A DNA stretch of 64,000 bases from an uncultured Opitutia bacterium (GTDB lineage Bacteria; Verrucomicrobiota; Verrucomicrobiia; Opitutales; Opitutaceae). The DNA lies in assembly GCA_903877135.1 (NCBI GenBank), contig CAIRCN010000056.1:62001-126000 (forward strand), read 5' to 3'. The translations under genes and the position numbers were made by a program. How positions within the stretch are numbered: the first letter of the stretch is position 1; the number at the start of each line of letters is the position of its first letter. Of this stretch, positions 35,044 through 44,200 are shown one piece after another. Under the pieces are notes generated by a model. That model was not told the origin of the DNA. It did no database searches and was given only the letters and a program-made list of their open reading frames with translations.

Positions 35044-37202
35044 TGCCCAAAATCCATCGCGAGCTCCGCTGTGGCGCAACCACGGTGCTTTACCTAATCG
35101 ACGAGGAGACCGGCCGGCTGGGGCTCTGGCTGGTTCCGACCTCGAAACGGAAACAGCTCGCTTCGCGGCGGCAATTTCTTAGCGGCGTCGAAGTCGACGG
35201 CATCAACACCACCCTCGGCACCCGGCAGCGCGCGTGGACCATCGAGTCGCTGATCCAGGTGAAGGCGCTGGGAGACGACCAAGCGTCGGCGTTTTCGCAG
35301 GGCCGCACAATGCGCAACAGCGTGACGGTGGATCGCCTGAAATTCACCGCGCAAACGCTCACGCGGGACCGCGGCATCACCCGCGTGCGGACCAGTTTCA
35401 CACACCAGGACGCCTGGCAGGCGCATCACGACCTCGTCTGGCGGCGCAGCGCGAGCTGGCTCACAAACTCCGTCACCGTCGAAAATAGCTCCGCCGCGTC
35501 CGTCACGCTGGAGTTTCTCGCCAGTTTCTCACTTGGTGGCCTCACGCCCTTCGCGACCGACGACGCGCCCGGCCGGTTGAAACTGCACCGCATCCGCGCC
35601 GCGTGGAGCACCGAGGGCCGGCTGCACACGCAGGCGTTCGAGGATCTTCTGCTCGAACGCTCGTGGGCCGGCTATGCCGTGCGTAACGAGCGGTTCGGCT
35701 GCATCGGCTCGCTGCCGGTCAACGGCTTTTTTCCCTTCGTCGCTGTCGAGGACACCACGGCCGGCGTCACGTGGGGTGCGCAGCTCGCACATCCGGGCTC
35801 GTGGCAGATGGAGATTTGCCGACGCGACGATCTCGCGGCGATTTCCGGCGGCCTTGCGGACCGTGAGTTTGGCCACTGGATGAAAACCCTGGCGCCCGGC
35901 GCCGCCTTCACCTCGCCCACGGCCACCCTCGGATGCGTCGCGGGCGGCCTCGACGACCTGTGCGCAGCGCTGACGGCGGCACAGGAGCTTTCGCTCTCGG
36001 CGTTGCCGAAGAGCGAGGCCGCGCTGCCGGTGATGTTCAACGAGTGGGCCACGAGCTGGGGCACGCCCAGCCACACCAACATACTGCCGCTCGCCGCCGC
36101 GCTCCGCGGCACCGGGGTGAAATATCTCGTGATGGACGCCGGCTGGTATAAGCCCGCCGGCGGCGACTGGTCCACCGCGCAGGGCGAGTGGCAGCCCAAC
36201 GCCGCGATGTATCCCGACGGACTCCGCGCCACCGCCGACGCGATCCGCGCCTGCGGCCTGATCCCGGGCCTCTGGTTCGAGCTGGAGGTCGTCGGCTCGG
36301 CGTCACCGCTCTTCTCGCGGACCGACCTTCTGCTGCACCGCGACGGCCGCGTGCTCACCGCCGGCACCCGGCGCTTTCTCGACCTGCGCAAACCCGAGGT
36401 CGTCGCGCACCTCACTGAGCGTGTCATCGGCCTGCTGCGCGCCGGCAATTTCGGCTATCTCAAGGTCGACTACAACGAGAACATCGGCATCGGCGTCGAC
36501 GGCGCCGAGTCGCTCGGCGAAGGCCTGCGCCAGCATCTCGCCGGCGTGCAGGATTTCTTCCGGAAAATCCGCGCCGAGCTGCCGGATCTCGTCATCGAAA
36601 ACTGCTCCTCGGGCGGACACCGCCTCGAACCGTCGATGATCGGCCTCACCGCGATGAGCAGCTTCTCCGACGCGCACGAGTGCCCGGAGATTCCCATCAT
36701 CGCCGCCAACCTCCACCGCGTGATGCAGCCGCGGCAGAGCCAAGTCTGGGCCGTGCTGCGCGCCAACGCCACGCTGAGCCGCCTCGTTTACCTGCTGGCG
36801 GGCGGCTTCCTCGGCCGGCTCTGCCTCTCGGGCAATTTTGTCACGCTGCGTCCAGAGCAGCGCTCGCTTGTGGACCGGGCCATCGCGCTCTACGCGAAGG
36901 CGGCGCCGGTCATCCGCCGCGGCCGCTCGCATCGCCACGGCCCCGACGTAGCCGCCTACCGCCACGCGGAAGGCTGGCAAGCCGTCGTGCGCGTCAGCGC
37001 CAACGGCAAACAGGCCCTCGTCGTCGCCCACGCCTTCGCGCAACCTGGGTTGAAAACCATCCTCGTGCCGCTGCCGCCCGGAAAATGGCGCGTGGTCGAG
37101 GAACTGAACACCGACCGCCAAGGCGTGAAGCTCGCCCGAGGCGAACTCCGCTGGCAACCCGCCGACGAGTGGTGTGCGACGGTGGTCCTGCTGAAACGGT
37201 AG
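35040..37202 (+). CDS. GH36 alpha-galactosidase
   Basis: A 720-residue cytoplasmic enzyme without signal peptide. The N-terminal beta-supersandwich is followed by the TIM barrel with LVMDAGWYKPAGGDW, the nucleophile Asp477 in YLKVDYNENI and the acid/base Asp544 in SFSDAHE, then a C-terminal beta domain ending VVEELNTDRQGVKL. Two Met codons begin the gene; the first (35040) gives an ATGA overlap with the peptidase stop. It would hydrolyse terminal alpha-D-galactose; members acting on N-acetylgalactosamine also exist, so the sugar is not fully fixed. Last gene of the coupled series. Confidence 0.9.
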   Translation: MMPKIHRELRCGATTVLYLIDEETGRLGLWLVPTSKRKQLASRRQFLSGVEVDGINTTLGTRQRAWTIESLIQVKALGDDQASAFSQGRTMRNSVTVDRLKFTAQTLTRDRGITRVRTSFTHQDAWQAHHDLVWRRSASWLTNSVTVENSSAASVTLEFLASFSLGGLTPFATDDAPGRLKLHRIRAAWSTEGRLHTQAFEDLLLERSWAGYAVRNERFGCIGSLPVNGFFPFVAVEDTTAGVTWGAQLAHPGSWQMEICRRDDLAAISGGLADREFGHWMKTLAPGAAFTSPTATLGCVAGGLDDLCAALTAAQELSLSALPKSEAALPVMFNEWATSWGTPSHTNILPLAAALRGTGVKYLVMDAGWYKPAGGDWSTAQGEWQPNAAMYPDGLRATADAIRACGLIPGLWFELEVVGSASPLFSRTDLLLHRDGRVLTAGTRRFLDLRKPEVVAHLTERVIGLLRAGNFGYLKVDYNENIGIGVDGAESLGEGLRQHLAGVQDFFRKIRAELPDLVIENCSSGGHRLEPSMIGLTAMSSFSDAHECPEIPIIAANLHRVMQPRQSQVWAVLRANATLSRLVYLLAGGFLGRLCLSGNFVTLRPEQRSLVDRAIALYAKAAPVIRRGRSHRHGPDVAAYRHAEGWQAVVRVSANGKQALVVAHAFAQPGLKTILVPLPPGKWRVVEELNTDRQGVKLARGELRWQPADEWCATVVLLKR

Positions 37203-37359
37203 CCCGGCGTAATTGGCTGGTCTTATTATTCTGCGAAACTGGAGCCGCGCCCAAACGGCCTTTGCCCCGGCAGACCTTTCGCGTCTTGACTGGTCGCCAT
37301 GTCCGGCGCTCCTGTAAGGCAATCGAGCAAGACATAACAACACTGTTGGGCAAATACCT

Positions 37360-37746
37360 ATGGCCTCACGAAAAAAGATCGCACTGGTTGTCGCGGCCTC
37401 GGTGCTGCTTCTCGCTTTCGCTGAGCAGCTGAACGCGGTCAGCGTTTACTATTCGCGTCTCGGATCGTCTACGAGCAACTCGGAAGTCGTGAAGGAGCGG
37501 CGCGGGGACTTAAAGTCGACGGTTCAGATTGAGCGGTCGTTTTGGCGTTGGATGCCGTTCCTGAAGATAGGAGACACAGTTTATCGGCACACCTACGAGT
37601 ATGTGAAGGGTTCCAATGCTGTTCTTGTGCAGGACTCGCTCACCCGGACCCATTTGGTGGTCATCAGACTTTGCTCCACGAGAAGCTACGACGCGCTCGC
37701 TGACGCCCCGTTCGAAAGCGTGCACCGGGACTACTCGAAGAGATGA
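37360..37746 (+). CDS. Small secreted or membrane-anchored protein of unknown function
   Basis: A 128-residue protein that begins with a basic stretch and a hydrophobic segment (MASRKKIALVVAASVLLLAF), a signal peptide or anchor, then a soluble basic part rich in Ser and Arg. No family is recognised. Base composition is less GC-rich than the flanking genes, which together with its isolation hints at a different origin. The 175 bases between its stop and the OPT gene hold nothing I can name. Confidence 0.5.
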   Translation: MASRKKIALVVAASVLLLAFAEQLNAVSVYYSRLGSSTSNSEVVKERRGDLKSTVQIERSFWRWMPFLKIGDTVYRHTYEYVKGSNAVLVQDSLTRTHLVVIRLCSTRSYDALADAPFESVHRDYSKR

Positions 37747-37921
37747 AAAGAAGAGCCCAATCGGGTAGCCGGTGGTAATCAGCAGCCGGTCCCCATACCA
37801 CCCTGATCGGTAGTCCGCCAATGGGCGGTTCCAATGGCTCCCCGCGCCGCGCCCTGCCCCAAATCATCCTCGCTTCGCCCTGTGGAGTGCGATTATCGCT
37901 TGGACAAACAGCGCCCCGCTC

Positions 37922-39853
37922 ATGCCCCAACCCGACGCCTCCGTGACCGGCCTTGCCGCCGATGATCCGAATTCCGACCAGCCACTCCGCGTGGACGGTT
38001 TCAAAGGCACCGCCGAGGAGATCGAGCGACAGTGGTTCCGCGAGGTTTACACCGGCCGCGGCGACCGCATGCCCCAGCTCACGCTGCGCGCCGTCCTCAT
38101 GGGCATGGCGCTCGGCGGCATCCTCTCGCTCACCAATCTCTACATCGGCCTGAAGGCCGGCTGGGCCTTTGGCGTCACGATCACAGCCTGCATCGTGTCC
38201 TACGCGGTCTGGTCGGTATTCCTCCGCATCGGCCTGGCGAAAACGCCGATGACCATCCTCGAAAACAACTGCATGCAGTCGACGTCGAGTTCCGCCGGCT
38301 ACTCCACCGGCACGACGCTCGTGTCGGCCTTCGCGGCGTATTTCATGATCAACAACCAGGCGCTCCCGCTCGGGCTCACGTTTGCGTGGGTGTTTTTCCT
38401 GGCGGTGCTCGGCGTGACGATGGCGATCCCGATGAAACGCCAGATGATCAACGTCGAACAGCTGCGTTTCCCGACCGGCATCGCGACGGCCGAGACGCTG
38501 CGGGCCCTCTACTCGAAGGGCCAGCGCGCTGTGCAGTCCGCCCGCGCGCTCACCTATGCCGGCGTGGCCGCGGCGGTCAGCCAGTTCTGGGCGGACGGCC
38601 TGCGGCTCGTCAACTCACGCCTCGAGCCGTTCGGGCTCAGCTCGCTCGTGGAGCGGTTCGACAAGGTCGTCTTCGGCCCGGCGTGGATCGGCCGCACGGT
38701 CACGTTCGTGTGGGACCCCATCTTCATCGCCGCCGGCGTGCTGATGGGGCTCCGCCCGGCCGCCAGCATTTTCTTCGGTGGCACGCTGTGCTGGGCGGTG
38801 TTCGTGCCGGTCATGCAGGCACGCGGCGTGATCACGGAGACCGGTTACCGTGGCGTGGTGCAGTGGACGCTGTGGGGCGGGGTCTCCTGCATGGTCGTGT
38901 CGGGACTGCTGGCGTTTTTCATGCAGTGGCGCGCGATCACCAAGGCGTTTCGCGCGCTGCGCAGCCTCTTCGGTGGCGAAAAAGCGCCCGTGAGCGAACT
39001 CGACGTCATCGAGACGCCCATGTCGTGGTTCGTCATCGGCCAACTCGTCTCGCTGGTCGCGATCTGCTGGCTGGCCAAGGTGAGTTTCCACATGCCGCTC
39101 TGGCAAAGTGTCCTCGCCGTCGCGATGTCGTTTTTCCTCGCGCTCGTCGCCTGCCGCGTGACCGGCGAGACCGACACCACGCCGACCGGCGCGATGGGTA
39201 AAGTCACGCAGCTCATCTTCGGCGCACTCAATCCCGGCAACATGAACGTCAACCTCATGAGCGCCAACATCACCTCCAGCGCCGCCATCTCCTCGGCCGA
39301 TCTGCTGACCGACCTCAAGAGCGGCTACCTGCTGGGCGCCAATCCGCGCAAGCAGTTCATCGCGCAGTTTTGCGGCATCTTCATCGGCACGATCGCAACC
39401 GTGCTAGCCTTCCGCGTCATGGTGCCCACCGCCTCCGTGCTCGGCTCGGACCAGTTTCCCGCCCCGGCCGCCCAGGCGTGGCGCGTCGTCGCGCTCGCGC
39501 TCAGCAAGGGCTTCGACGCGCTCGAACCCGTGAAAATCTGGTCGATCGTCATCGGCGCCCTCGTCGGCGCGCTGCTCACGCTGGCGCCCCGCTGGTTTCC
39601 CCGGCACGCCAAATGGATGCCCTCGGCCTCGGGCGTCGGCCTCTCCTGGACCTTCCACTGGTATTACGGCTTTCTGTTTTTCATCGGCGCCCTGGCCGGC
39701 TGGTTCATGGAACGGCGCAACCCCGCGAAGGCCGATCTCTACAACTACCCCGTGGCCTCCGGCATCATCGCTGGCGGCTCGCTGATGGGTGTGGCCCTGA
39801 TCTTCTGGGAAAACGGCCCGATCGTCTTCCACCAGATTTTCGGCGGCGGTTGA
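37922..39853 (+). CDS. OPT family oligopeptide transporter
   Basis: A 643-residue inner-membrane protein with about 14-16 hydrophobic segments. Family markers include MPQLTLRAVLMGMALGGILS, TNLYIGLKAGWAFGVTITA, the conserved ENNCMQSTSSSAGYSTGTTL and EQLRFPTGIATAETLRAL. Bacterial OPT proteins of this group take up oligopeptides with protons; relatives in the YSL branch move metal chelates. Its position after the glycosidase/peptidase genes suggests uptake of released peptides, but the 700-base interruption makes co-transcription uncertain. It converges on the acyl-CoA dehydrogenase gene. Confidence 0.9.
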   Translation: MPQPDASVTGLAADDPNSDQPLRVDGFKGTAEEIERQWFREVYTGRGDRMPQLTLRAVLMGMALGGILSLTNLYIGLKAGWAFGVTITACIVSYAVWSVFLRIGLAKTPMTILENNCMQSTSSSAGYSTGTTLVSAFAAYFMINNQALPLGLTFAWVFFLAVLGVTMAIPMKRQMINVEQLRFPTGIATAETLRALYSKGQRAVQSARALTYAGVAAAVSQFWADGLRLVNSRLEPFGLSSLVERFDKVVFGPAWIGRTVTFVWDPIFIAAGVLMGLRPAASIFFGGTLCWAVFVPVMQARGVITETGYRGVVQWTLWGGVSCMVVSGLLAFFMQWRAITKAFRALRSLFGGEKAPVSELDVIETPMSWFVIGQLVSLVAICWLAKVSFHMPLWQSVLAVAMSFFLALVACRVTGETDTTPTGAMGKVTQLIFGALNPGNMNVNLMSANITSSAAISSADLLTDLKSGYLLGANPRKQFIAQFCGIFIGTIATVLAFRVMVPTASVLGSDQFPAPAAQAWRVVALALSKGFDALEPVKIWSIVIGALVGALLTLAPRWFPRHAKWMPSASGVGLSWTFHWYYGFLFFIGALAGWFMERRNPAKADLYNYPVASGIIAGGSLMGVALIFWENGPIVFHQIFGGG

Positions 39854-39877
39854 ACGCAGCCCGCCGCGCGGGGATTC

Positions 39878-41077
39878 CTACTTTTTCGCCGCGCCGGGCT
39901 CCGCCGAGCCGTATTTCTCCTCGGCCGCCTTGAGGAGCGCGCGGCTGATGATGAGCCGCTGCACCTCGCTCGAGCCCTCGCCGATCTCGCACAGCCGCGC
40001 GTCACGCCACATCCGCTCAACCGCGGTGTCGCGGGTGTAGCCCCAGCCACCGCAAATCTGCAGCGCGCTGTTCGCCGCGCGCGACGCCGCCTCGCTCGCA
40101 TAGAGCTTGGCGAACGACGCCTCGAGGCTGAACCGCTGGCCGCGCGCGTGCATCACGCACGGCTGGAGCAGCAACGCCTCCGCCGCGCGCAGCTCGACCT
40201 CGCAGTCGGCGAGCCGGAATTGCAGCGCCTGAAATTCGGCGATGCGCTTCCCAAACTGCATCCGCGCCAGCATCCGCTCTTTCGCGATCTCGACTGCCGC
40301 GCGCCCGAGCCCGATCGCCATCGCTGCGATGCCGAGCCGGCCGCTGTCGAGGCAGGCGAGTGCTGCGTGTTGCCCGCGGCCGCGCTGGCCGACGAGTTCG
40401 CCCCGCACTTTCTTCAAGTAGAACTCGCTCGTGTTGCTCGCACGCACGCCGCTGGTCGGCACCTTGCGCACCGGCTCGATATCGGCGCTGTTGATCCAGA
40501 ACGCGGAAAATTCCTTCTTCCCCTTCTCGTCCTGGCCCGTGACCGCCATCACGACCATCCGGTCCGAGTGCAGACCCATCGTGATGTAGATTTTGTGGCC
40601 GTTCAGCTCCCAGGTGCCGTCCGCCAGCGGCACCGCCGTCGTTTCGACGCCGCCCGTGTCAGAGCCCGCGTTCGGCTCGGTCAGCGCCCAGGCCACCATC
40701 CAATCGCCATTCAGCACGCTCGGAAAAATCTTCTTTTTCAACTCCTCGCCCGCAAAGCCCAGCGGGTGGCCGACGCAGAGCGCATTGTGCGCCGCCATGT
40801 TCATCGCGAACGCCCCGCAGTGCCGTGCGATCTCCTCGACCACGAGACAGAAACACAGCATCGACAGCCCCTGCCCTCCGACCGCTTGCGGCGCGAGCAT
40901 GCCCATCAGCCCCGCGCGGCCCGCCTTGGTGAATAGCTCGCGTGGCAGTTCCTCCTTCTCCTCCCACTCGGCCGCGTGCGGCGCGATTTCGGCCACGCAG
41001 AAATCCGCGGCTTTCTTGAGGAACTCCAGCTCCTCGGGTTTCAGGTGATCGTGATAAAGCGAATGGGGATGGAGCAT
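39878..41077 (-). CDS. Acyl-CoA dehydrogenase
   Basis: A 399-residue FAD enzyme that introduces a 2,3 double bond in an acyl-CoA. Signatures: ALTEPNAGSDTGGVETTAVP, ICGGWGYTRDTAVERMWRDA followed by RLCEIGEGSSEVQRLIISRA, where the Glu-Gly pair marks the C-terminal signature. The start at MLHPHSLYHDHLKPEELEFL was chosen because upstream residues lack family similarity. It is divergent from the mutase/carboxylase genes across 165 bases. Given those neighbours, an isovaleryl-CoA or citronellyl-CoA type substrate is likely; chain length cannot be read by eye. Confidence 0.9.
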   Translation of the reverse strand: MLHPHSLYHDHLKPEELEFLKKAADFCVAEIAPHAAEWEEKEELPRELFTKAGRAGLMGMLAPQAVGGQGLSMLCFCLVVEEIARHCGAFAMNMAAHNALCVGHPLGFAGEELKKKIFPSVLNGDWMVAWALTEPNAGSDTGGVETTAVPLADGTWELNGHKIYITMGLHSDRMVVMAVTGQDEKGKKEFSAFWINSADIEPVRKVPTSGVRASNTSEFYLKKVRGELVGQRGRGQHAALACLDSGRLGIAAMAIGLGRAAVEIAKERMLARMQFGKRIAEFQALQFRLADCEVELRAAEALLLQPCVMHARGQRFSLEASFAKLYASEAASRAANSALQICGGWGYTRDTAVERMWRDARLCEIGEGSSEVQRLIISRALLKAAEEKYGSAEPGAAKK

Positions 41078-41242
41078 GGGGTGCGAGGTTGAGGGCAGCG
41101 TAGCGTCCCGCTGCACCCCGTGCAAGAACCCGCCCGCCGGTTCCTCCACTATACGCCGAAAGGGTGAAACAGGCCCCGGGCACGCCCAAAACACCCCTCG
41201 GCCATTGCGCCGGCGCCGGCCATCGCTATCTCCTGTCGCATC

Positions 41243-42430
41243 ATGGCGGCCGTCACCTCACGTCGCATCCAGCCCCCCGCCCCGCTCCGCATCCTGACTG
41301 CGGTGCCGCTTTGCGACGGACACGACAGTGCCATCACCACGATCAACCTCGAACTCGCCCGCCACGGCCTTGAGGTCATCTACCTCGGTTACCACCAGTC
41401 TGCCTCGGCCATCGTGCGCGCCGCCATTCAGGAGGACACCGACGCGATCGGCCTCTCCAGCTACAACGGCGGCCACCTCGTCTTTTTCAAAGAAGTCGTC
41501 GACCAGCTCCGCCGCAGTGGCAACAGCGACATCGACGTCTTCGGCGGTGGCGGCGGCACGATCACGCTGGCCGACGCGCGCCAGATGCGGCGCCTTGGAA
41601 CCGCGCGCATTTTTTTCGCCGGCACGCCCCTCGACACCATCGTGTCCGAGATCAAGCGCGACTTCGCCCGCGTCACGAAACCCAACGCCCGGTTTCGCGG
41701 CGACCGTGCCCTCGCCCGCGCCATCACCCTCGCCGAATCCGGCCGCGCCACTCGCCACTCGTCACTCGTCACACCACGAAAGAACGCCGCACGCTCTTTG
41801 GTGGTTGGCATCGCCGGCCCCGGCGGCGCGGGCAAGTCTACGCTCATCGATGAACTCGCCTTGCGCTTCCTCCGCGCGAACTCGACTGGCCGCATCGCCA
41901 TCCTCGCCAACGACCCATCACACCCCGGCACCGGCGGCGCCATCCTCGGCGACCGTGTCTCCGCTATCTACGCGCAAGACGACCGCGCGTTCTTCCGCTC
42001 ACTCGCCACGCGTGGCAGCCTCACCGGCCTCTCCGCCGCCGCGCCCGCTGCCATCGACATCCTGAAACGCAGCGGCGCGTTCGACCTCATCCTCGTCGAA
42101 TCCGTCGGCGTCGGCCAGGAGAGCGACCCGTTTGGCAGCTTCGGCCACCGCACGCCGCTCGTCGACGCCGTCCTCTTCGTGCTCGCGCCGCACTACGGCG
42201 GCCGCGTCCAACTCCAGAAAATCGCGCTCCTCAGCGGCGCCGACTTCGTCGCGCTGAACAAATGCGACCACCCGATGGCGCACACCGCCCGCGCCGAGAT
42301 TCAGGCCTGCCTCGACCAAAACGGCCAGGGCCAGCGCCTCCACGCCACCACCGCCGCGCAGCACTCCGACCCCGGCGTGAACCAACTCTACGACGCCATC
42401 CAGTCTCTCGCCAAAGGAGGCACCCCGTGA
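41243..42430 (+). CDS. B12-binding domain fused to MeaB-like GTPase (N-terminal half of an IcmF-type mutase)
   Basis: A 395-residue protein. Residues about 15-145 form a cobalamin-binding domain with CDGHDSAITTINLEL (the IcmF variant of DxHxxG), SSYNGG and FGGGGGTI. Residues about 185-390 are a MeaB-type G-protein chaperone: Walker A GIAGPGGAGKST, ESVGVGQES, and the guanine motif LNKCD. This domain order equals the first half of IcmF, the fused isobutyryl-CoA mutase, but the mutase domain is on the next gene, which overlaps by GTGA. The linker between the domains contains RHSSLVT, encoded by the heptamer repeat at 41749-41769. It should bind adenosylcobalamin and gate its loading using GTP. 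Confidence 0.88.
   Translation: MAAVTSRRIQPPAPLRILTAVPLCDGHDSAITTINLELARHGLEVIYLGYHQSASAIVRAAIQEDTDAIGLSSYNGGHLVFFKEVVDQLRRSGNSDIDVFGGGGGTITLADARQMRRLGTARIFFAGTPLDTIVSEIKRDFARVTKPNARFRGDRALARAITLAESGRATRHSSLVTPRKNAARSLVVGIAGPGGAGKSTLIDELALRFLRANSTGRIAILANDPSHPGTGGAILGDRVSAIYAQDDRAFFRSLATRGSLTGLSAAAPAAIDILKRSGAFDLILVESVGVGQESDPFGSFGHRTPLVDAVLFVLAPHYGGRVQLQKIALLSGADFVALNKCDHPMAHTARAEIQACLDQNGQGQRLHATTAAQHSDPGVNQLYDAIQSLAKGGTP
41749..41769. repeat. Heptamer repeat inside the B12/GTPase gene (3 units)
   Basis: CACTCGC, CACTCGT, CACTCGT and then a decayed CACACCA occupy 41749-41776. The unit is the reverse complement of that in prpD (5146-5180), and it is translated in the same frame, giving RHSSLVT here and HSSLVTRHS in prpD. 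It lies in the linker between the cobalamin and GTPase domains. Confidence 0.8.
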
Positions 42431-44193
42431 GTTCCCTCGGCAAAATCGCCGACTCGGTCGACGCCTACAACCGCCACGTCGCCGCCGAGGTGGCCCGCGC
42501 CCGCACCGACGCCGCCTTCGCCGCCGAACTTCGCGTCCGCTGGGCCGCGCTCCGCGCTTCGGTTGATTGGACCACCTCGCCCACTGGCACGCCACTCCCG
42601 CGCCTCGCGCTCCCCGACACCGACGAGCCTGGCGCCATCGCCGCCTACCTCCTCGGCCAGGGTCTGCCCGGTGAGTTCCCCTACGCCAACGCTGCCTACC
42701 GCGAGATGTATCTGGACCGCGAAACCGCCGCCGCACCCGCCACCGCCGCCGTCAACGAGGAGCCCATGCGCCTCTTCGCCGGCCTCGGCCTCGCCGAGGA
42801 CACCAACGCCCGCTTCCGCTACCTCTCGCGCCACCAAAAGAGCCTCCGCCTCTCCACCGCGTTCGACGGCCCCACGCTCTACGGCCTCGATTCCGACCAC
42901 GAGGGCGTGCTCGGTAAAATCGGCGAGGGCGGCGTCGCCATCGACACCGTCGAGGACATGACCCGCCTCTTCGCCGGCTTCGACCTCACGCGCCCCGACG
43001 CCTCCGTCTCCATGACGATGAACGCCCCCGCGCCGGTCATCCTCGCGATGTTCGTCGCCTCCGCGAAGCGCCGCTTCGGCCCCGCCTGCGTGCCCCAGCT
43101 CCGCGGCACCATTCAGGCCGACATGCTCAAGGAGGTGCAGGCCCAAAACGAAGTCATCTTCCCCGTCGATGCCTCCCTCCGTTTCCTCTGCGACATGATC
43201 GAGTGGTGCGTGCCCCACATGCCGCGCTGGTATCCCGTCTCCATCTCCGGTTACCACATCGCCGAGGCCGGCGCCACGCCCGTGCAGCAGGCCGCGTTCA
43301 CCCTCTCCAACGGCTTCACCTATGCCGAACTCCTCCGCGCCCGCGGCGCCGACGTCAACCAGTTCGGCCCGCGCCTCTCCTTCTTCTTCGATTGCGGCCT
43401 CGACGTCGAATACCTCGTGCTTGGCCGCGTCTGCCGCCGCCTCTGGGCCATCGGCATGCGCGACGTCTTCGGCGCCGGCCCCAAGGCGCAGATCCTGAAA
43501 CTCCACACCCAGACCTCCGGCCGCTCGCTCGTCGCCGCCGAGTTCCAGAACAACCTCACCCGCACCGCCGTCGAACTCCTGCTCGCCTACCTCAACGCCA
43601 CCAACTCCTGCCACTCCAACTCCGCCGACGAGCCCTTCACCACGCCCACCGAGCGCTACGCCCTCCTCGCCTCGCATGCCCAGTCCATCATCCTCGAGGA
43701 GTCCGGCCTCTTCAAACACACCATGAACCTCCTCGGCGGCGCCCCCGGCCTCCTCGCCCTCGAACGCGCGGTCGAGCAAGGCATCCTCGACGTTTTTCGG
43801 GAAATGGACACCCTAGGCGGCGTCCTCGCCGCCATGGAACAACGCTACCAACGCAGCAAAATCCAGGAAGCCGGCCACGCCTACGAGCGCCAGATCAACG
43901 CCGGCACCCGCCCCATCATCGGCCTCAACAAATACGTCTCCGCCGAGGCGCACCCCAACGTCCCCCTCGCCCGCACCCCACCGGCCAAACAGCGCCTGCA
44001 AGTCGAGCGCCTCCGCGCTTTCAAGCGGAAGCACGCGAAAAAAGCCCCCGACGCCCTCCAACGCCTCGAAAACGTCACCCGCACCGGCGGCAACGTCTTC
44101 GCCGAACTGGTGAACACCGTCGAAGTCTGCTCCCTCGGCCAAATCACCGCCAGCCTCACCAACGTCGTCGGGAAGTTCCGGCCAATGGTCTAG
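42427..44193 (+). CDS. Acyl-CoA mutase catalytic subunit (isobutyryl-CoA mutase / IcmF type)
   Basis: A 588-residue adenosylcobalamin-dependent mutase subunit, TIM barrel without its own B12 domain. GTG start, overlapping the upstream stop. By eye alignment, the residue that is Tyr89 in methylmalonyl-CoA mutase is Phe117 here (MRLFAGLG), and the position of Arg207 is Gln240 (KEVQAQNEVIF). Phe and Gln at these places are the marks of isobutyryl-CoA mutase and IcmF and argue against methylmalonyl-CoA, whose carboxylate needs the Arg. The active-site His lies in SISGYHIAEAGATP. The substrate would be isobutyryl/butyryl-CoA or pivalyl/isovaleryl-CoA. Automatic annotation would probably call it methylmalonyl-CoA mutase. 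Confidence 0.88.
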   Translation: MSSLGKIADSVDAYNRHVAAEVARARTDAAFAAELRVRWAALRASVDWTTSPTGTPLPRLALPDTDEPGAIAAYLLGQGLPGEFPYANAAYREMYLDRETAAAPATAAVNEEPMRLFAGLGLAEDTNARFRYLSRHQKSLRLSTAFDGPTLYGLDSDHEGVLGKIGEGGVAIDTVEDMTRLFAGFDLTRPDASVSMTMNAPAPVILAMFVASAKRRFGPACVPQLRGTIQADMLKEVQAQNEVIFPVDASLRFLCDMIEWCVPHMPRWYPVSISGYHIAEAGATPVQQAAFTLSNGFTYAELLRARGADVNQFGPRLSFFFDCGLDVEYLVLGRVCRRLWAIGMRDVFGAGPKAQILKLHTQTSGRSLVAAEFQNNLTRTAVELLLAYLNATNSCHSNSADEPFTTPTERYALLASHAQSIILEESGLFKHTMNLLGGAPGLLALERAVEQGILDVFREMDTLGGVLAAMEQRYQRSKIQEAGHAYERQINAGTRPIIGLNKYVSAEAHPNVPLARTPPAKQRLQVERLRAFKRKHAKKAPDALQRLENVTRTGGNVFAELVNTVEVCSLGQITASLTNVVGKFRPMV

Positions 44194-44200
44194 ATTCGCT

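Noticed and set aside
37510-37821. Minus-strand open frame of 103 codons opposite the small unknown gene
   Set aside because: No signal, motif or start context; the plus-strand frame with a signal-like N-terminus is the better choice.
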